This document shows positions 18,746 to 27,209 of a stretch of 64,000 nt of DNA, in pieces. Within the stretch, counting starts at the first letter, position 1, and each line of letters begins with the position of its first letter. The stretch comes from Actinomycetota bacterium. GTDB taxonomy: Bacteria > Actinomycetota > Acidimicrobiia > Acidimicrobiales > Ilumatobacteraceae. Both the position numbers and the translations under genes were made by a program. The stretch covers positions 51,675-115,674 of the forward strand of contig JAPOJQ010000003.1 of assembly GCA_029978335.1 (NCBI GenBank), in the 5' to 3' direction. Below the pieces are notes generated by a model. It was not told the origin of the DNA and searched no databases. It saw nothing but the letters and a program-made list of their open reading frames with translations.

Positions 18746-20881
18746 GTGAACAGTCCGGATCCGCTCTCGCGGACGGTGACGGACATCGTCCGAGCGAACC
18801 TGCTCACGCCGATCAACGCTGTGCTCGCCGTCTTGGCGGGGCTGGTGCTGGTGGCCGGCAGCCCGAAGGACGCGCTCTTCGCCGGCGTCATTATCGCCAA
18901 CAGCGGCATCGGCATCATCCAAGAGTTGCGCGCCAAGCGCATTCTCGATTCGCTTCGAGTCCTCACCGCTCCTATTGCCCGCGTGCGGCGCCACGACGGT
19001 GTCGACGACGTCGCACTCGACCTACTTGACGTCGGCAACATCATCGAGGTTCGATCCGGCGATCAGATTCCCGCTGACGGTGATGTCGTCGAGTCACATC
19101 AACTCGACATCGATGCCTCGTTACTCACCGGCGAGGCCGATCCCATCGCCGTCAGCACTGGTGATCACGTCATGTCGGGCGCAACGGTGATCGCCGGTAC
19201 CGGGGCGATTCGCGTCACTGCAGTCGGGGCCGAGGGCTACGCCGCCCGGCTGACGGCTGAAGCTCGTCGCTTCGCCCTCGTCGATTCACCGTTACGAAAC
19301 GACATCAACCGCATCGTGACCACCGTCGGCGTTGCGATGGTGCCGATCGGCATGATCTTGGCCCTCAGCCAACTGCTGCGCACCGATGCCAACTGGCAGA
19401 CGTCGCTCATTGGCACCGTCGCTGGTCTGGTCGGCATGGTGCCCGAAGGACTCGTGCTGTTGACAAGCGTCGCCTTCGCAGTTGGCGTGGTTCGACTCGG
19501 TCGACGTCGCTGCCTCGTCCAAGAACTTCCTGCGATTGAGGTGCTCGCCAGGGTCGATGTGCTCTGCGTCGACAAGACCGGCACGATCACCAGCGGCAAC
19601 ATGAGGCTCGTCGACATCGAGGAGTTCGAAGACGGTGCGACGGCGACGTTGGCAGCCATCGCCGCTGCCGATCCCGATCCCAACATCACGATGCGGGCGA
19701 TCGCTACCGCACTGCACGCTGACGCTCCGGCGGAGGTCGTCGATCGTCAGCCATTCTCATCGGCGAAGCGGTCCTCGACCGTCGTTCTCATCGATGGTTC
19801 ACGTTGGACACTCGGCGCTCCCGAACCTGGCGATGCTGCAGTGCAACGTCACACGATGCTCGGACGACGAGTGCTCACACTCGACCACGATGAGCGTCGC
19901 GCCGCACTCGTCATTCTCGACGATGAGATCAGACCCGACGCTCCAACCACCCTCGCCTGGTTCGCCGATCAAGGTGTTGCCGTTCGGGTGTTGTCAGGTG
20001 ACGACCAGGCGACCGTCACCGCCATTGCTCAACGCGCTGGTATCGACCCTGGGCCAGACGACGATCCCGCCGTTCTCGGCCGGGTTGATCCACGTCGCAA
20101 ACGCGACCTCGTCCACGAGTTGCAGACGGCAGGTCATACCGTCGCCATGACCGGCGATGGCGTCAACGATGTGCTGGCGCTCAAAGCGGCTGACTGCGGC
20201 ATCGCGATGGCGTCGGGCGCTGAGGCCACTCGTGCCGTCGCTCAACTCGTCATGCTCGACTCGGACTTCGCTGCGCTGCCAGGCGTTGTCGAAGAGGGAC
20301 GGCGCGTCATCAACAACATCGAACGCGTCGCCAGCCTGTTCTTAGCCAAAACCACGTACTCGCTTGTGCTGTCGACCGTGGTGGCGATCATCGGCTCGAC
20401 CTATCCCCTCCGACCGATTCATCTCACGCTGCTCAGTTGGTTCACGATTGGGATCCCCGCAACCGTGCTAGCACTCGAACCCGACACGGGTCTCGTACGC
20501 ACCGGATTTCTTCGCCGGGTGTTGAACCGTGCCGTGCCCGCTGGCGTTGCGATCGCATTCGCGATCGTCATCATCGACGCCGTCGTCGGCGGGACGGCAC
20601 CAGTACTTGGCGCAGGATTCATCGCGTTGAGCCACCTGGCGATCGTGGCAAGCCCACTGACGCCGCGTCGGCTCTCACTCGTCGCTACCACCGTCATTGG
20701 ATTCATCGCAATGGTCGAAATCGGCCCGTTCCGTCGACTCTTCGAACTCGAGATCGTCCGGGGGACCGATCTGGTTATCACTCTTGCGGTCGTAGGACTA
20801 GCCTCCACGGGGCTATGGCTCGTCAATCGCGTAACACGACTTCGCCATCACTCTCGTATGGGGATGCGCGCGATGCACTGA
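18746..20881 (+). CDS. cation-translocating P-type ATPase (E1-E2) with shortened N-terminus
   Basis: LLTGEADPIA, CVDKTGTITSG, MTGDGVNDVLALKAADCGIAM; GTG start 2 nt after the tRNA-Thr discriminator base. In-frame TAG at 18713 prevents extension. Confidence 0.9.
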   Translation: MNSPDPLSRTVTDIVRANLLTPINAVLAVLAGLVLVAGSPKDALFAGVIIANSGIGIIQELRAKRILDSLRVLTAPIARVRRHDGVDDVALDLLDVGNIIEVRSGDQIPADGDVVESHQLDIDASLLTGEADPIAVSTGDHVMSGATVIAGTGAIRVTAVGAEGYAARLTAEARRFALVDSPLRNDINRIVTTVGVAMVPIGMILALSQLLRTDANWQTSLIGTVAGLVGMVPEGLVLLTSVAFAVGVVRLGRRRCLVQELPAIEVLARVDVLCVDKTGTITSGNMRLVDIEEFEDGATATLAAIAAADPDPNITMRAIATALHADAPAEVVDRQPFSSAKRSSTVVLIDGSRWTLGAPEPGDAAVQRHTMLGRRVLTLDHDERRAALVILDDEIRPDAPTTLAWFADQGVAVRVLSGDDQATVTAIAQRAGIDPGPDDDPAVLGRVDPRRKRDLVHELQTAGHTVAMTGDGVNDVLALKAADCGIAMASGAEATRAVAQLVMLDSDFAALPGVVEEGRRVINNIERVASLFLAKTTYSLVLSTVVAIIGSTYPLRPIHLTLLSWFTIGIPATVLALEPDTGLVRTGFLRRVLNRAVPAGVAIAFAIVIIDAVVGGTAPVLGAGFIALSHLAIVASPLTPRRLSLVATTVIGFIAMVEIGPFRRLFELEIVRGTDLVITLAVVGLASTGLWLVNRVTRLRHHSRMGMRAMH

Positions 20882-21531
20882 TCGATGCAACTGCACGCGA
20901 ACTCGCCTCAAAAGGCCCGCGTGGGGTGGTTCTCGCCGACATCTGTACCGAACTCGACCTGTCGCCAGCGCTCGTCAACTACCACTTCGGCAATCGAGAC
21001 GTGTTGCTCGCCGAAGCGGTCGCCACCGCCCACCGGCGCCTCGTCGATGACATGAACGAGATCACCTTGCGTCCGCATGCGACCGCTGAGGATCAGTTCC
21101 GTGCTCGATTCGACTTCCGTTTTGATTGGACCCGTGATCATCCGGGTATCGATTCGATGCTCAACTACACGCACGTGCTCGACCCATCGGGAGCGGTGCT
21201 CTCCACTGAATTCCAAGAGCGCATCGGCCAGACGACATCAGATGACATGGCTGGTCTCGCGACGTGTGTGGCAGCGCTCTACCACGGCCACCCGATGACC
21301 GAACTTATCGGAGGCGATCACCCGCTCTTTCGACCTGAGTTTGCCGATGTGACGGCATATGTCGCGCTGTCTGCGCTCGGCGCTGCAACGTTCCTCACAG
21401 GCAACCACCCCGGTTCAACGCCCCTGGCCGCCCAATTTCCTGCGCTGATCGCCTCCCTGCGCGATGACTTCACCACCAGACTCATGGATGCCGTCCGATC
21501 CCAACTCGCACCGCTCAAGGAGTCCAAATGA
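20815..21531 (+). CDS. TetR/AcrR-family transcriptional regulator
   Basis: ALIDATARELASKGPRGVVLADICTELDLSPALVNYHFGNRDVLLAEAV HTH; start overlaps the ATPase 3' end by 67 bp (uncertain). Confidence 0.85.
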   Translation: MARQSRNTTSPSLSYGDARDALIDATARELASKGPRGVVLADICTELDLSPALVNYHFGNRDVLLAEAVATAHRRLVDDMNEITLRPHATAEDQFRARFDFRFDWTRDHPGIDSMLNYTHVLDPSGAVLSTEFQERIGQTTSDDMAGLATCVAALYHGHPMTELIGGDHPLFRPEFADVTAYVALSALGAATFLTGNHPGSTPLAAQFPALIASLRDDFTTRLMDAVRSQLAPLKESK

Positions 21532-22505
21532 TCGACCGCAATGCACCCATCTATGTTGCAGGCCACCGAGGTCTCGTCGGTGCTGCCATTATCCGGCACC
21601 TTGAGGCCGAGGGCTTCACCAACATCTTGACGGCCACCCGTGATCAAGTCGATCTACGCGACCAGAGCGAAGTGTCGCACTGGTTCAAGGCGAATCGACC
21701 TCGCTACGTCTTCTTGGTCGCCGGCACCGTCGGCGGCATCTTGGCCAACAGCACCCGTCCAGCCGAATTCATCTACGACAACATGATGATCCACGGCACC
21801 GTGGTGCACTCTGCCCACGAGTCAGGCACCGAGAAGTTGCTGTACCTCGGCTCGTCGTGCATCTATCCACGTCACGCCACCCAGCCGATCACCGAGGACC
21901 AACTCCTCACCGGCCCGCTCGAACAAACCAACGAGTGGTACGCGATCGCAAAGATCGCCGGCATCAAGTTGTGTCAGGCGTATCGCCGGCAATACGGCAG
22001 CGACTTCATTTCGGCGATGCCAACCAACCTGTACGGCCCAGGCGACAATTTCGACCTCAATTCGAGTCATGTGATCCCGGCACTCATCCGCAAGTTTCAC
22101 GATGCGCGGGTTGAAGGTCGCAGCGAGGTTGAGGTGTGGGGAACGGGCTCGGCCTACCGAGAGTTCCTCCATGTCGACGACCTCGCCCGGGCATGCCTTT
22201 TCCTCTTGGAGAACTACAGCGACGACTCCCACATCAACGTCGGAACCGGCGTCGACCTGTCGATTCGTGAACTCGCCGAGACGATCCGGTCGATCGTGCA
22301 TCCCGAGGCAGAGATTCGATGGGACACTTCCAAGCCCGACGGCACCCCTCGCAAACTGCTTGATGTCAGCAAGTTGCGGAACCTCGGCTGGGACCCGACG
22401 GTGACGCTCGCCGAAGGCCTGCGCGACACGTACCAGTGGTTCTTAGACACCGAATCCGCTGGTGGTTCCCTGCGCGGGGTGGGCACGGCCACCTCGGCCG
22501 GTTAG
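21528..22505 (+). CDS. fcl: GDP-L-fucose synthase-type NAD-dependent epimerase/reductase
   Basis: [78 protein letters not shown]. Confidence 0.93.
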   Translation: MIDRNAPIYVAGHRGLVGAAIIRHLEAEGFTNILTATRDQVDLRDQSEVSHWFKANRPRYVFLVAGTVGGILANSTRPAEFIYDNMMIHGTVVHSAHESGTEKLLYLGSSCIYPRHATQPITEDQLLTGPLEQTNEWYAIAKIAGIKLCQAYRRQYGSDFISAMPTNLYGPGDNFDLNSSHVIPALIRKFHDARVEGRSEVEVWGTGSAYREFLHVDDLARACLFLLENYSDDSHINVGTGVDLSIRELAETIRSIVHPEAEIRWDTSKPDGTPRKLLDVSKLRNLGWDPTVTLAEGLRDTYQWFLDTESAGGSLRGVGTATSAG

Positions 22506-22515
22506 GTTCCCAAAG

Positions 22516-23085
22516 GTGGCTGACCGTTCCCGTTTCGCCGAGGAGGCGATGGAATACGCACCGCAGTTGTACTCAGCTGCGCTTCGCATGACGCGGAACC
22601 GAGCCGACGCCGAAGACCTCGTCCAAGAGGCAATGCTGCGTGGTTTCCGCAGTTACGAAACCTTCACCGAAGGCACCAACCTGCGGGCCTGGCTCTTTCG
22701 CATTCTGACCAACGCCTACATCAATCGCTACCGAGCCAAGCAGCGTCGACCTGACGAGACTGATCTTGGCGAGGTCGAAGACCTCTTCTTGTACCGTCGG
22801 GTCGGTGGTCTTGAAGCGGCCGCAGCCTCGCTGTCAGCAGAAGATCAGTTCCTCGATCTCTTCACCGACGACGAAGTAAAGACCGCACTCGAAGACCTAC
22901 CGGAGAACTTCCGCCTGCCGGTCATCCTCGCCGACGTCGAGGGTTTCGCCTACAAAGAAATCGCCGACATGCTCGACATCCCGGTCGGAACTGTGATGTC
23001 TCGTCTCCATCGGGGAAGAAAAGCGATGCAACGTGCGTTATACGCCTACGCCGAGGAGCGAGGCCTGGTGGATCAGGCCGGTTGA
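22516..23085 (+). CDS. ECF RNA polymerase sigma factor (SigH/SigR-like)
   Basis: [53 protein letters not shown] and [45 protein letters not shown] 22516 lies 7 nt after TAGGTT. Confidence 0.94.
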   Translation: MADRSRFAEEAMEYAPQLYSAALRMTRNRADAEDLVQEAMLRGFRSYETFTEGTNLRAWLFRILTNAYINRYRAKQRRPDETDLGEVEDLFLYRRVGGLEAAAASLSAEDQFLDLFTDDEVKTALEDLPENFRLPVILADVEGFAYKEIADMLDIPVGTVMSRLHRGRKAMQRALYAYAEERGLVDQAG

Positions 23086-23091
23086 CACAAC

Positions 23092-23358
23092 ATGGCTGAC
23101 TGCAACGAAACACTCAAAGAACTCGAGCCCTACCTCGACGGAGAACTCTCCATCGAAGCGCGCGAGCACATCCACGGCCACCTCGACGGCTGCGCCGACT
23201 GCCAACAGGCGTACGAGTTTCACTTCGAACTCAAACAAGCGATCCGCCGTAAGGCAAGCAACGACGAGTTGCCGTCGAGCTTGTTACAACGCCTTGAGTT
23301 CTGCCTCCGAGAAGACTTCGACGGCGACGGCACTGTCGCTGGCGAGCCCACCGGTTAG
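23092..23358 (+). CDS. zinc anti-sigma factor (RsrA/ZAS-like)
   Basis: 88 aa, HLDGCADC (H-x3-C-x2-C) plus additional Cys; directly follows the SigR-like gene. Confidence 0.85.
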   Translation: MADCNETLKELEPYLDGELSIEAREHIHGHLDGCADCQQAYEFHFELKQAIRRKASNDELPSSLLQRLEFCLREDFDGDGTVAGEPTG

Positions 23359-23367
23359 ACTCAGCGC

Positions 23368-23520
23368 ATGCTCGCAGCGAACGTCTGGCACTGGTGGATC
23401 GGCGTCGTTCTCACCTTCGTTGGTGCCGGAACTGCGATTGGACTGGTTGCGGGCTATCTGAAGTCGGTGACCGCCCTCAAGCACCCGCTTGGGCGTCGCC
23501 AGCGCGACTCCGAGCTCTGA
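23368..23520 (+). CDS. small single-TM membrane protein (50 aa)
   Basis: MLAANVWHWWIGVVLTFVGAGTAIGLVAGYLKSVTALKHPLGRRQRDSEL; TAGACT -10 6 nt upstream. Too short for the ORF track. Confidence 0.65.
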   Translation: MLAANVWHWWIGVVLTFVGAGTAIGLVAGYLKSVTALKHPLGRRQRDSEL

Positions 23521-24376
23521 CATCGACGACTACCTTCGCCGCTGCATCTTCCCGACCCCGGGGACTCACGTCGACTGTGCCTTTTCTGGCGGCGCCGACT
23601 CAAGCGCATTGCTGGTGCTCGCCGTAGCGGCTGGCCTTGACGTCACAGCTCATCACGTCAACCATCACCTTCGCCCCTCATCAACCTCGGAGGCCGAACA
23701 CGCTGAGCGAATCGCTGTATCCATCGGCGTGGCGTTCGTCGTCCACCATGTCGAACCCGGCGCCGGCCCGAATCTCGAAGCCCGTGCCCGCGACGCCCGC
23801 CAGCACATCCTTCCGACGGGGGCGCTCACCGGTCACACCGCCGATGATCAGGCTGAAACACTGCTCATCCGGCTCTTGCGTGGAGCAGGAAGTACCGGAC
23901 TCAGCGCCATCGAACCGGGCCCCACGCACCCACTGCTCGCCTTGCGACGCAGCGACACCGAAGCCATCTGCGCTGATCACGGGATCACACCAGTGGCCGA
24001 CCCATCGAATACCGACCCTGCATTCTGGAGAAATCGAGTCCGCAACGAGCTGATCCCCCTGCTCGCCAACATCGCCGGGCGTGATCCCGTGCCTGTCCTC
24101 CATCGCACCGCCGATCTCCTCCGTGATGATGACCAGTTCCTCGATCGACTCGCCGAGGCGCTCGATCCGACCGATGCTCGGGCGGTGGCGAACGCCGATC
24201 CCGTGATTGCCCGCCGCGCCCTGCGCCAGTGGCTCGCCGTCGATGGCTACCCACCTGATCTCGCAGCCATCGAACGGGTGCTCGCCGTCGCCAAGGGCGA
24301 CATCGTGGCCTGTGAGATTGCCGGCGGTCGCCGAATCGCCCGAAAGGGTCAACGCCTGCGGGTTGAACACGAGTAG
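23489..24376 (+). CDS. tilS: tRNA(Ile)-lysidine synthase
   Basis: PP-loop CAFSGGADSSALLVLA, HHVNHHLRPSS, TGHTADDQAETLLIRLLRG; TTG start. Confidence 0.93.
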   Translation: MGVASATPSSDIDDYLRRCIFPTPGTHVDCAFSGGADSSALLVLAVAAGLDVTAHHVNHHLRPSSTSEAEHAERIAVSIGVAFVVHHVEPGAGPNLEARARDARQHILPTGALTGHTADDQAETLLIRLLRGAGSTGLSAIEPGPTHPLLALRRSDTEAICADHGITPVADPSNTDPAFWRNRVRNELIPLLANIAGRDPVPVLHRTADLLRDDDQFLDRLAEALDPTDARAVANADPVIARRALRQWLAVDGYPPDLAAIERVLAVAKGDIVACEIAGGRRIARKGQRLRVEHE

Positions 24377-24412
24377 AGTGCAATCCGGTATGAATGAGCC
24401 CGTGAGCGCCCC

Positions 24413-24922
24413 ATGATGCCCGCAAAACTGCGCGGGAAATGGGCCCTTGGCATCCAGCCGCGCAATTTCACGTGGATTCTGAAGGACAAATTGGCGATCT
24501 GTGAACGCCCCGGCGGCTTCGGTGACAGCCATCGACGGGTCCGACGCCAAGAAGAGATCATCTGGATTCGTGAAAACGGCTTCAACTACGTGATCTCGGT
24601 GATCCAGGCACCGCACAATCTCCACAACTACGAAGAGCTCGGGCAGCCGTACCGCCATCGTCCAGTACGCACCGACGACATCGACGCCTGGCTCGGATCG
24701 TTCTACCGCGAGATCAACGACCTCATTCGTGCCGGGCAACGAGTGCTCATTCACGGCGAAGAGCTCGGTGATCGTGTGGTGGGCATCATGGGTGGCTACA
24801 TCCGCTGGACGGGCCTCATCGAAGATCCAACCGAAGCGATCACGATGACCGAACAACTCACGGGACGCAAACTCGACCCGTTCGCACGCGGTGTCATCAT
24901 GCGGGCACACGAACTCCGCTGA
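24413..24922 (+). CDS. dual-specificity-phosphatase-fold protein lacking catalytic Cys (putative pseudophosphatase)
   Basis: EEIIWIRENGFNYVISVIQAPHNLHNYEELGQPYRHRPVRTDD...INDLIRAGQRVLIHGEELGDRVVGIMGGYIRW follows the DSP pattern; HCX5R is replaced by HGX5R. Confidence 0.65.
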   Translation: MMPAKLRGKWALGIQPRNFTWILKDKLAICERPGGFGDSHRRVRRQEEIIWIRENGFNYVISVIQAPHNLHNYEELGQPYRHRPVRTDDIDAWLGSFYREINDLIRAGQRVLIHGEELGDRVVGIMGGYIRWTGLIEDPTEAITMTEQLTGRKLDPFARGVIMRAHELR

Positions 24923-24923
24923 C

Positions 24924-25871
24924 ATGCTCGACGCGATCGTCGTCGGGGCCGGGCTCTCAGGACTCGTCGCCGCTCGCACCCTGCGCGACGCTGGACGCTC
25001 TGTCACCGTCTTCGATAAGGGCCGTTCCGTCGGTGGCCGCTTAGCGACCCGACGCATCGGCGATGCCCGGCTCGATCATGGCGCGCAATTCATGACGGTT
25101 CGCTCGGACACCTTCGCAGCTCAGATGCACGACTGGTCTGAGCGAGGCCTTGCCACCGTGTGGTGCCACGGATTCGGCGATGGCGATGGCCATCCGCGCT
25201 GGGTTGGAACACACGGCATGAACGCGCTCGCGAAAGACCTTGCCGTCGGACTTGACGTCGCGGTCGATCACCTGGTGTTCTCATGCACCTGGGAACATGA
25301 CCACTGGGTCGTCACGATCGACGACGGCCAACGCCACGAATGCCAGGTGCTGGTGCTCACGGCTCCAGTTCCCCAGTCGTTCTCGATGGTCTTCGAAACC
25401 GTTGAGCTTCCGAGAGCAATGATGGCGAGCGATCCGCATCGCACCGTCTGCCTTCTCGCCGTGCTCGATCGACCATCGCTGATCCCGAGCCCTGGTGGAC
25501 TGCCGGATCCGAACGACGACGTGAGCTTCATCGCGGACAACGCCGCAAAGGGCATTTCCCCCGTTCCTGCGATCACGTTGCACGCCTCGCCGACGTGGAG
25601 TCGCGATCACTGGAACGACGAGGATCTCGGCGAACAACTCATCGACCTCGCCCACCCATGGATCGGCACTGCGCACATCGTCGAATCTCACGTGAAGAAG
25701 TGGCGACTCGCCACCCCGACCGCGATCTGGCCCGAGCCGTATTGGAGCGACACCGACCATCGACTCGTGCTGGCAGGTGATGCCTTCGCCGGCCCACGGG
25801 TTGAAGCCGCTCACGACTCAGGGCTTGCTGCTGGACGCGCCGCCGTCAGCTTGTGCACACCACATCGGTGA
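24924..25871 (+). CDS. FAD-dependent amine oxidoreductase (renalase-like)
   Basis: DAIVVGAGLSGLVAARTLRDAGRSVTVFDKGRSVGGRLATRR...DHGAQFMTVRS; C-terminal LVLAGDAFAGPRVEAAHDSGLAAG. Confidence 0.88.
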   Translation: MLDAIVVGAGLSGLVAARTLRDAGRSVTVFDKGRSVGGRLATRRIGDARLDHGAQFMTVRSDTFAAQMHDWSERGLATVWCHGFGDGDGHPRWVGTHGMNALAKDLAVGLDVAVDHLVFSCTWEHDHWVVTIDDGQRHECQVLVLTAPVPQSFSMVFETVELPRAMMASDPHRTVCLLAVLDRPSLIPSPGGLPDPNDDVSFIADNAAKGISPVPAITLHASPTWSRDHWNDEDLGEQLIDLAHPWIGTAHIVESHVKKWRLATPTAIWPEPYWSDTDHRLVLAGDAFAGPRVEAAHDSGLAAGRAAVSLCTPHR

Positions 25872-26439
25872 TCGCCTCATCGACCACGGACCACCACGAC
25901 ACCATCTCCTCGCCGCGGTCGGCAAGCATCTCGATAAACGACGCGTACTCGGTGTCGCATCGCCGGGTGAACACGTCAGCGTGCGGCACCAACAGGCCGT
26001 TTGCGAGCAGCGCCCGATCACCATCGAATCCGACCACCGCCGGCATCTCGACGTGTTCACCATCGTTCAATAGTGGAGCGATCTCAAACCACACGACCGC
26101 CTCGCCAAGAAGATCAGCAAACAGCACGCAGTCGCCAACTCGCCGCAGGATCGTCGAACACCGGTCAACCCCCGGCGTGCCCTCAACAATCGTGACCGCC
26201 CGACGATCATCGACGGTCAACACCGACGTCGATGCCGCAACACCATCTGACACCACAAACGCCACGGGATCGAAGCGTTCGATCATCGTCACCAGATCGA
26301 TGCGACGCGTGAATTCCGCCGCAACGCTCGGTGCCTCAACCGTCGATGTCTCGCCACTCGTCACGCGACCGACCACCAGAAACGACCCGATCACCGCCAG
26401 CACGGCGGCGACGAAACGGAGCGAGAACAGCTCTCTCAC
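25846..26439 (-). CDS. hypothetical membrane-anchored/exported protein
   Basis: N-terminal hydrophobic helix FVAAVLAVIGSFLVVGRV; ATGA-type overlap with upstream SDR gene; no recognised domain. Confidence 0.6.
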   Translation of the reverse strand: MRELFSLRFVAAVLAVIGSFLVVGRVTSGETSTVEAPSVAAEFTRRIDLVTMIERFDPVAFVVSDGVAASTSVLTVDDRRAVTIVEGTPGVDRCSTILRRVGDCVLFADLLGEAVVWFEIAPLLNDGEHVEMPAVVGFDGDRALLANGLLVPHADVFTRRCDTEYASFIEMLADRGEEMVSWWSVVDEAITDVVCTS

Positions 26440-27209
26440 CGAGCGGTCCAGCCCCCATCGACAATCAACGACTGACCGGTGATGAAGCCGCCAGCTGGGG
26501 TTGCGAGAAGCAATAACGCTCCGTCGAGTTCCTGCGGTTCACCCATACGAGGAATCGGCGAATTGGCCCGAATGAACTCCTGGCTTCGCTCATCTTTCAT
26601 CGGTTCGGTCATTTCTGACGGGAACCACCCCGGACACAGCGCGTTGACTCGCACGCCCTTGCGCGCCCACTGCAACGCGAGTTCACGTGTCATGTTGACG
26701 ACCGCGCCTTTTGACGCGCAGTAGTTCGACTGTTTCACCGGCGTGCCGCCCACATGGCCCAACATCGACGCCACGTTGACGATCGATCCACGACCTGAGC
26801 TGATCATCGTCGGGGCACACAACTTCGCCATGTGCCACACCGCGACGGTGTTGATCTCGAGTACCCGCTGGAACAACTCAAGCGACTCATCTTCAACGGC
26901 AACGACTTCGGCGATTCCCGCGTTGTTGACGAGCACATCGATGCGGCCGTGAGCAGCGAGCGTCTCGGCAACCACACGCTCACGATCCTCAGCGACAGCG
27001 ATGTCGGCTGCCACCACCGTCACACGATCGCCGAGTTCCCCGGCGAGCGACTCAAGGCGCTCACGCCGCCGTGCCGTCACCACCACTGTCGCGCCAACGG
27101 AATGCAACACACGTGCCATACGGTCGCCGAGCCCGGCAGATGCGCCCGTCACGATGGCGACAGCACCATCAAGTCGGAACAACGACATGGGATCAATCGG
27201 TACGTTCAC
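26436..27209 (-). CDS. SDR-family oxidoreductase
   Basis: AIVTGASAGLGDRMARVL, NNAGIAEV, YCASKGAVVNMTRELALQWA. GTG 27209 overlaps the ftsK-like stop (or start at MSLFRLDG). Confidence 0.92.
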   Translation of the reverse strand: MNVPIDPMSLFRLDGAVAIVTGASAGLGDRMARVLHSVGATVVVTARRRERLESLAGELGDRVTVVAADIAVAEDRERVVAETLAAHGRIDVLVNNAGIAEVVAVEDESLELFQRVLEINTVAVWHMAKLCAPTMISSGRGSIVNVASMLGHVGGTPVKQSNYCASKGAVVNMTRELALQWARKGVRVNALCPGWFPSEMTEPMKDERSQEFIRANSPIPRMGEPQELDGALLLLATPAGGFITGQSLIVDGGWTAR

